Shown piece after piece: positions 5,973 to 10,498 of a DNA stretch of 10,498 nucleotides. Position 1 is the first letter of the stretch. Every line of letters starts with the position of its first letter. The notes under the pieces were generated by a model that saw only the letters and a list, made by a program, of their open reading frames with translations, had not been told where the DNA came from and ran no database searches. Source of the stretch: an uncultured Acetatifactor sp. (GTDB taxonomy: Bacteria; Bacillota; Clostridia; Lachnospirales; Lachnospiraceae); the NCBI GenBank assembly GCA_934394515.1, contig CAKRRU010000092.1, positions 1 to 10,498 of the forward strand. The letters run 5' to 3'. The translations under genes and the position numbers were made by a program.

Positions 5973-7871
5973 CTATTCTTGCCTTTTTATGATTACCTGT
6001 GTCATTGCCTCATAGTTCAAAGGATTTCTCGACTGATAATCAAAAAGCACAAACCGGGGCTTCCGATCTGCCTGATCGTCTTTCTGATGATTTCTATAGT
6101 CTGACATTATTGTCATATCCCACACAGGATAGCAAAAAGGTTCCAAATGTGTCATCCGGCTTAACTGTTTCCGGTCATATTGTGTGTATGCCGGCAGATA
6201 TTTTCTCTCCTGTTCTTCCGTCTGGTAGAACTGTCGGATCTCTTCTTTTGTACTTTCCGTATAATCCACAGCAAAGGCTGGTCTGCTCTTTAGATTCTCC
6301 CTCAGATACATGTCGTACGTCAGAAGCTCTCTGTAGATCTCGCTATTCTCCGGATCGTATTGTCCTGCGAACGTAAGCAATATCTGATATCTGTAAGATC
6401 TGGCCGGACTGTTGGTAAAATACCCTTGCTCCTGATAGAAATCCGTCAATGCCTCATACATGGCAAAAGCTCCCGGAAATGCTTTTTCCAGGGAAGGCAG
6501 TGTATGCGTAAACTGACCACTGTTATAATACAGCTCCACCATCTCTTCGATCCGTTTCAGTCTCCGGATCTCTCCGTAACTGATCCAGTTGGTATAGAGC
6601 ACTTCATACGGCGGCTGCTCCAGATAACGGATTCCATATTCCTGTGCATGTTCGTGCATATCGGAACCTTTTAATACTTTTAAAAAACCCAGCTGTAACT
6701 GCTCCGGCTGCATGCCGTAGACACGGTCAAAGGATCTGCCAAAGCTCTCATAATCTTCATAAGGCAATCCTGCAATCAGATCCAGATGCTGATGAATATT
6801 GTGTCCCCGATGGATGGCTGCCACGATTCTCTCCAGTTTGTCCACATCCATCACGCGATGAATCGCATGAATGGTCTCCGGATTCGTGGACTGTACACCG
6901 ATCTCCAGCTGCGCCAGTCCCGGTCGAAAACGATTCAGCAGAGCAATCTCTTCTTCGCGTAGAATATCTGCGGAGATTTCAAAATGGAAGTTAGTGACGC
7001 CATTGTCATGTTCGTAAATATACTGCCAGATCTCCATGGCATGCTTATGGTCACAGTTGAAGGTACGATCAATAAACTTCACCTGTTTTACCTTCTGATC
7101 CAGGAAAAACTGCAATTCTTTCTTTACGACACTGATGTCACGTAATCTTACTTTTTTATCTATGGACGACAGACAGTAGCTGCACCGGTATGGACAGCCT
7201 CTGCTGGTCTCGTAGTAGATAATACGGTTCGTAAAAGGCTCCATGTCCTCATAGAGAAAAGGAGGTGTTGTCAGATCCGTGAGCTCTCTGGGCTGCGTGT
7301 AACCGGAAGCAAGGCAGAGACCCGGAATCTGCCCGAAGCGCTCTGCGATCCACTTCCCCTTTTGCTGCTGCATTTGCCGTTGCATTTGCAATCCGCTCTC
7401 TTGACCATCTTCATGATCCGCCTGCTCTGTCGATTTCCGCCTCTTTTGCGAGCCGTCCGGATTCACCTCATCCTCTGTCTCCTGCAGATATTGCCCCAAC
7501 AGCTCCCGGAAAGTGGCTTCTCCTTCTCCGACCATGATCCCGGTGACCTGTGGGAATTTTTTTAATAATCCCGGTCCGTCATAAGTAACTTCCGGTCCTC
7601 CCAGCCAGATCTCCGTCTCCGGCAGGATCTTCGGCAGCTCTGCCAGAATCTCCTGCACCATCTTCCAGTTCCAGATATAACAGGAAAAACCAATCACATC
7701 CGGCTGACGCTTCCAGATCCCCTCCAGTATCGTCTCGAGAGATTCGTTGATCGTAAACTCTGCCAGTTCCACATAGGGCTGCAATTCTTCACCCACACAT
7801 GCCCGCAGGCTGTAGATGGCAGGATTGGAATGTATGAATTTTGCGTTGATTGCTGTTAATAAAAATTTCAT
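5973..7871 (-). CDS. B12-binding radical SAM protein, DUF4080 type
   Basis: This 632-residue protein has an N-terminal cobalamin-binding-like Rossmann domain (about 1-130: KFLLTAINAKFIHSNPAIYSLRA, VIGFSCYIWN, EIWLGGPEVTYDGP, GIMVGEGEATFREL). A radical SAM core (about 215-400) has the cluster motif CPYRCSYC, with Cys226, Cys230 and Cys233, then IEIGVQS-like QLEIGVQSTNPET and DLIAGLPYED. The C-terminal third matches the DUF4080 layout (YNSGQFTHTL, YEALTDFYQEQGY). The family is widespread in Clostridia but its reaction is unknown; methylation or another cobalamin-assisted radical reaction is possible. The conserved domain begins at residue 2, so the ATG at 7871 is firm, yet no ribosome binding site precedes it. 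Residues 130-172 form a charged, Gln-rich insert between the first two domains. It leads the unit with the exonuclease. Confidence 0.92.
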   Translation of the reverse strand: MKFLLTAINAKFIHSNPAIYSLRACVGEELQPYVELAEFTINESLETILEGIWKRQPDVIGFSCYIWNWKMVQEILAELPKILPETEIWLGGPEVTYDGPGLLKKFPQVTGIMVGEGEATFRELLGQYLQETEDEVNPDGSQKRRKSTEQADHEDGQESGLQMQRQMQQQKGKWIAERFGQIPGLCLASGYTQPRELTDLTTPPFLYEDMEPFTNRIIYYETSRGCPYRCSYCLSSIDKKVRLRDISVVKKELQFFLDQKVKQVKFIDRTFNCDHKHAMEIWQYIYEHDNGVTNFHFEISADILREEEIALLNRFRPGLAQLEIGVQSTNPETIHAIHRVMDVDKLERIVAAIHRGHNIHQHLDLIAGLPYEDYESFGRSFDRVYGMQPEQLQLGFLKVLKGSDMHEHAQEYGIRYLEQPPYEVLYTNWISYGEIRRLKRIEEMVELYYNSGQFTHTLPSLEKAFPGAFAMYEALTDFYQEQGYFTNSPARSYRYQILLTFAGQYDPENSEIYRELLTYDMYLRENLKSRPAFAVDYTESTKEEIRQFYQTEEQERKYLPAYTQYDRKQLSRMTHLEPFCYPVWDMTIMSDYRNHQKDDQADRKPRFVLFDYQSRNPLNYEAMTQVIIKRQE

Positions 7872-7877
7872 GGGCTT

Positions 7878-7907
7878 ATTATACGCCTCTGCATATCATT
7901 GGTGCAA
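7878..7907 (-). promoter_or_regulatory. Promoter of the radical SAM gene, placed for a leaderless transcript
   Basis: On the minus strand a perfect TATAAT (7878-7883) is preceded at 18 bases by TTGCAC (7902-7907), a partial -35 match. Only 6 bases separate the -10 box from the ATG at 7871, so transcription would begin at or next to the start codon. No Shine-Dalgarno sequence is within reach; the nearest purine stretch, AGAGG, is 14 bases away and upstream of the -10. Confidence 0.6.
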
Positions 7908-7913
7908 GTATAG

Positions 7914-7957
7914 AAAAACAGGGGATCAGCAAGCCTTTCCCTGCCAAATCCCCTGTT
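7914..7957 (-). terminator. Intrinsic terminator after galT
   Basis: AACAGGGGAT (7917-7926) pairs perfectly with ATCCCCTGTT (7948-7957) around a 21-base loop. On the minus strand the stem is followed by a T-run (TTTTTCTAT including the stem end). It begins 7 bases after the galT stop codon and ends just before the promoter of the next gene. It separates the galactose unit from the radical SAM unit. Confidence 0.8.
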
Positions 7958-7964
7958 CTTCTTA

Positions 7965-9467
7965 CTATAACGACTGCACAAATCTGTCGAAAGCTTTCTG
8001 GCCTTCCTCGGTTCTCTTATATACGCCGGCATCTTCCAATACCTGCATGAATACCAGACCGATCTCCTTCTCTACGATACCGTCGATATTCTCTGCGGTA
8101 ATCGCATCGTACTTCGGGCGGAACTCATCTACCCAGTCCGCATGCTTCGCCAGCTCTTCATCTGCTCTTAAGTCCTTGCCGGCGAGGATTGCTTCCTTCA
8201 GATGCGCCATCTCACCTTTCAGGCGGGCAGGCAGTACAGCCAGACCCATGACCTCGATCAGACCGATATTTTCCTTTTTAATATGATGCAGCTTTGCATG
8301 AGGATGGTATACACCCAGAGGATGCTCCTCAGTCGTAATGTTGTTACGCAATACCAGATCCAGTTCGTACTTATCTCCGCGCTTTCTGGCAATGGGAGTA
8401 ATGGTGTTATGAGGCTCATTGTCGGTGTATGCATAGATAAATGCCGCCTCATCAGTATACGCTCTCCACTTGTTCAGAATCACATCTGCCAGTGCAATGA
8501 TACGATCAGTATCTGTGCCGCTGAGACGGATCACGGACATAGGCCATGCCACGATACCGGCATCCACATCTTCATAACCGGCTACGGAGAAGGTTCTCTC
8601 TACGGGAGCTTTTGCCATTGCAAACTCATAATGACCGCCCTGGAAATGATCATGGCTCAAAATGGAGCCGCCCACGATCGGCAGATCCGCATTGGAACCT
8701 ACAAAATAATGAGGGAACTGCTTTACAAAATCAAACAGCTTACAGAAGGTCGCGTGTTCGATCTTCATAGGCACATGCTGGGAGTTAAATACGATACAGT
8801 GCTCATTGTAATATACGTACGGGGAATACTGGAATCCCCACTGGCTGCCGTTGATCGTCACCGGAATGATACGGTGATTCTGACGGGCAGGATGGTTCAC
8901 ACGGCCTGCATAGCCCTCGTTTTCACGACACAGCAGACATTTCGGATAGCCTGACTGCTTTGCCAGCTTTGCTGCAGCGATCGCCTTGGGATCCTTTTCC
9001 GGCTTGGACAGGTTGATGGTAATATCCAGGTCACCGTATTGGGTCGGGGTCACCCATTTCATATCCTTGCAGATACGGTAGCGGCGGATATAATCGGAAT
9101 CTCTGCTCAGCTTATAGTAATAGTCTGTAGCAGCCTCGGGAGATACCTGATCGTACAGCTCATGGAAATGATGGATCACTTCGCTGGGTCTCGGCATCAG
9201 AAGTCCCATGATCTTGGTATCAAAGAGGTCACGGTATACCACACTGTTCTCCTTGAGGATTCCTTTTTCGTAAGCATAATCCAGCATGCCCTTCAGAACC
9301 TCTTCCAGTTCGTCTTCACGCATGGTTACATTGTCACGCTCTTCCAGCTCGTCCAGTTCAAACAGTTCCAACAGACGGTTGGTCGTATAGATCACATCTT
9401 CCTCCGGAACCAGTCCTGTCTGTACTCCGTAGGATACTAATTTACGAATTAATACCTGAATATCCAT
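7965..9467 (-). CDS. galT: UDP-glucose--hexose-1-phosphate uridylyltransferase, type 2
   Basis: The enzyme exchanges UMP between UDP-glucose and galactose-1-phosphate, the second Leloir step, in the cytoplasm. The 500-residue protein is the long Firmicutes form (GalT type 2), not the shorter E. coli form. SHDHFQGGHY holds the H-x-H-x-Q active-site pattern with His272, His274 and Gln276. Other family segments are NHPARQNHRIIP, GFQYSPYVYYNEHCIVF and, in the C-terminal domain, HPHAKLHHIKKENIGLIEVMG. The frame extends to an ATG at 9503, but that start has no ribosome binding site. The ATG at 9467 has GGAG 5 bases upstream (9473-9476) and begins with MDIQVLIRKLVSYGVQTGL, as in relatives, so it is preferred. 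It follows galK by 140 bases and ends at an intrinsic terminator. No convincing separate promoter is seen, so it is probably transcribed with galK. Confidence 0.95.
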   Translation of the reverse strand: MDIQVLIRKLVSYGVQTGLVPEEDVIYTTNRLLELFELDELEERDNVTMREDELEEVLKGMLDYAYEKGILKENSVVYRDLFDTKIMGLLMPRPSEVIHHFHELYDQVSPEAATDYYYKLSRDSDYIRRYRICKDMKWVTPTQYGDLDITINLSKPEKDPKAIAAAKLAKQSGYPKCLLCRENEGYAGRVNHPARQNHRIIPVTINGSQWGFQYSPYVYYNEHCIVFNSQHVPMKIEHATFCKLFDFVKQFPHYFVGSNADLPIVGGSILSHDHFQGGHYEFAMAKAPVERTFSVAGYEDVDAGIVAWPMSVIRLSGTDTDRIIALADVILNKWRAYTDEAAFIYAYTDNEPHNTITPIARKRGDKYELDLVLRNNITTEEHPLGVYHPHAKLHHIKKENIGLIEVMGLAVLPARLKGEMAHLKEAILAGKDLRADEELAKHADWVDEFRPKYDAITAENIDGIVEKEIGLVFMQVLEDAGVYKRTEEGQKAFDRFVQSL

Positions 9468-9540
9468 TTTCTCTCCATTCTGCCACAGAGTTTTCCGCAG
9501 CATTGTTCTGACCCGTTTTTGTTAATTACATTTCTATCAC

Positions 9541-9598
9541 AACAGGTTCCGGTACGCTGATTTTGTAACAAGTAAAATTCCCGTACCGGAGCGCTGTT
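9541..9598. repeat. Large imperfect hairpin between galK and galT
   Basis: Bases 9541-9556 pair with 9582-9598 with a single bulged G at 9593 and one G-T pair; the core TCCGGTACG/CGTACCGGA (9548-9556 and 9582-9590) is perfect. Inside, after a small mismatch, ATTTT (9560-9564) pairs with AAAAT (9574-9578), leaving a short loop near 9567-9571. The element starts 9 bases after the galK stop on the minus strand. No T-run follows it in either direction, so it does not look like a standard terminator. It may tune galK versus galT levels through mRNA stability or be a dispersed intergenic palindrome. Confidence 0.75.
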
Positions 9599-9607
9599 TA
9601 TCGCACT

Positions 9608-10498
9608 TTACAGCGTCTGGGGGCCGTCACCGATCTCTACTACATAAAAGTCAGCCGCATAACCGATCTTTTCCTTGTATGCCTTGCCTACCTGCTCGAT
9701 AAAGGTGTCGATTGCATCATCTTTTACAATACTTACGGTACAGCCGCCGAAGCCTGCGCCGGTCATACGGGATCCGATGACACCGTCTACCTTCCATGCT
9801 TCCTCTACCAGTGTATCCAGCTCAATCCCGGTTACTTCATAATCGTCACGCAGGGATACATGGGAAGCGTTCATCAACTCACCGAACAGCTTCACATCAT
9901 TGTTCTTCAGTGCTTCTACGGCACGAACGGTTCTCTGATTCTCATATACGGCATGTTTTGCACGTTTTCTGCGCACATCACTCTTGATAATGGACTTAAA
10001 TTTCTCGAAAGTCTCCTCATCCAGATCACCCAGAGTCTTGATCTTTACTACCTGCTGCAACTCTGCCAGTGCAGTCTCACACTCACTGCGGCGCTCATTG
10101 TACTTGGAATCTCCCAGGCCTCTCTTTTTATTACTGCATGCGATCACAATCTTCGCATTCTCCAGATGGATCGGTGCATACTCATACTCTAACGTTGCGG
10201 TATCCAGGAAAATTGCATTGTCCTTTTTACCCATAGCAATGGCAAACTGATCCATGATACCGCAGTTTACCTTGTTGTATTTGTTCTCGGAGAACTGTCC
10301 GATCAGTGCCAGATCCTGATTGGTCACATCAAATCCGAAGAAGTCTCTCAGAATATAGCCGGTCAGCACTTCTACGGAAGCAGAAGAGGAAAGTCCGGAA
10401 CCGTTGGGGATATTACCGTTTAACAGCAGATCCATACCGGAAGTCACTTTCATGCCCTTCTCGCCGAAAGCCCAGATCACTCCCTTGGGATAATTGGT
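9608..10498 (-). CDS. galK: Galactokinase, N-terminus cut by the window edge
   Basis: Galactokinase phosphorylates galactose with ATP to galactose-1-phosphate, the first Leloir step. The visible 297 residues are the C-terminal three quarters of a protein usually about 390 long. The GHMP-kinase phosphate-binding loop is NIPNGSGLSSSAS (about 10376-10414). GIMDQFAIAMGK contains the catalytic Asp of the family, and GSRMTGAGFGGCTVSIV is the third conserved GHMP motif. The frame stays open to the window edge (TNYPKGVIWAFGEKG), so an internal GTG at 10480 is not the start; the N-terminal galactose-binding signature lies outside. The next gene on the strand is galT, which uses its product, consistent with a galKT operon. 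Upstream promoter and regulation are not visible. Confidence 0.95.
   Translation of the reverse strand, partial: TNYPKGVIWAFGEKGMKVTSGMDLLLNGNIPNGSGLSSSASVEVLTGYILRDFFGFDVTNQDLALIGQFSENKYNKVNCGIMDQFAIAMGKKDNAIFLDTATLEYEYAPIHLENAKIVIACSNKKRGLGDSKYNERRSECETALAELQQVVKIKTLGDLDEETFEKFKSIIKSDVRRKRAKHAVYENQRTVRAVEALKNNDVKLFGELMNASHVSLRDDYEVTGIELDTLVEEAWKVDGVIGSRMTGAGFGGCTVSIVKDDAIDTFIEQVGKAYKEKIGYAADFYVVEIGDGPQTL

Noticed and set aside
7836..8286. Plus-strand frames running from the radical SAM start across the terminator into galT
   Set aside because: They cross an intrinsic terminator and a promoter and are antisense to two firm genes.
8202..8954. Plus-strand open frame of 250 codons opposite galT
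   Set aside because: It lies wholly within a clear GalT and its translation is rich in His, Cys, Arg and Ile without domain character; it is a shadow frame.
9468..9607. Separate galT promoter or a catabolite-response (cre) site in the galK-galT gap
   Set aside because: No -35/-10 pair with acceptable spacing and no cre-like palindrome could be found; only the hairpin stands out.

Overview
This window looks like an ordinary chromosomal stretch from a Gram-positive Clostridia genome, most likely Lachnospiraceae. The evidence is moderate GC, strong AGGAGG-type ribosome binding sites, the Firmicutes (type 2) form of GalT, a VanW/PG-binding envelope protein, a DUF4080-type B12-binding radical SAM protein, and an AlaR/AlaT-like Lrp-aminotransferase pair. 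No rRNA, tRNA, CRISPR array, phage gene or insertion sequence was seen. All but one of the supported genes are on the minus strand.

Layout, following minus-strand transcription from right to left. (i) 10498-7965 is a Leloir galactose segment: galK, cut off at its 5' end by the window edge, then galT. A large imperfect hairpin lies between them and an intrinsic terminator follows galT. (ii) 7907-5184 is a second unit. A promoter just past the galT terminator has its -10 box only 6 bases from the ATG of a B12-binding radical SAM protein (predicted leaderless), and a DnaQ-family DEDDh exonuclease follows 21 bases after it. (iii) 4592-5242 is the only plus-strand gene, a membrane-anchored protein with a TPR-like helical tail. 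It collides tail to tail with the exonuclease gene, overlapping it by 59 bp. (iv) 4613-125 is a third minus-strand unit. A near-consensus promoter sits inside the start of the plus-strand gene. It is followed by a 35-residue single-pass membrane peptide, a secreted VanW-family protein, an AIR-synthase-like ATP-binding enzyme, an Lrp/AsnC regulator and a PLP aminotransferase. The last four are packed tightly: two stop codons abut the next ribosome binding site, and one ATGA overlap joins the last pair. (v) At the left edge a strong hairpin separates the aminotransferase from the first 16 codons of another minus-strand gene.

How the genes work together: galK and galT perform galactose to galactose-1-phosphate to UDP-galactose exchange. 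Lrp and the aminotransferase look like a local amino-acid regulator and its target. The link between those two, the AIR-synthase-like enzyme and the VanW envelope protein is not explained by known pathways.

I found no complete novel system. The items most worth a second look are the tiny membrane ORF with its own promoter and the face-to-face promoters around it, the apparently leaderless radical SAM gene, two strong intergenic hairpins without U-tracts, and a Gln-rich insert in the radical SAM protein.
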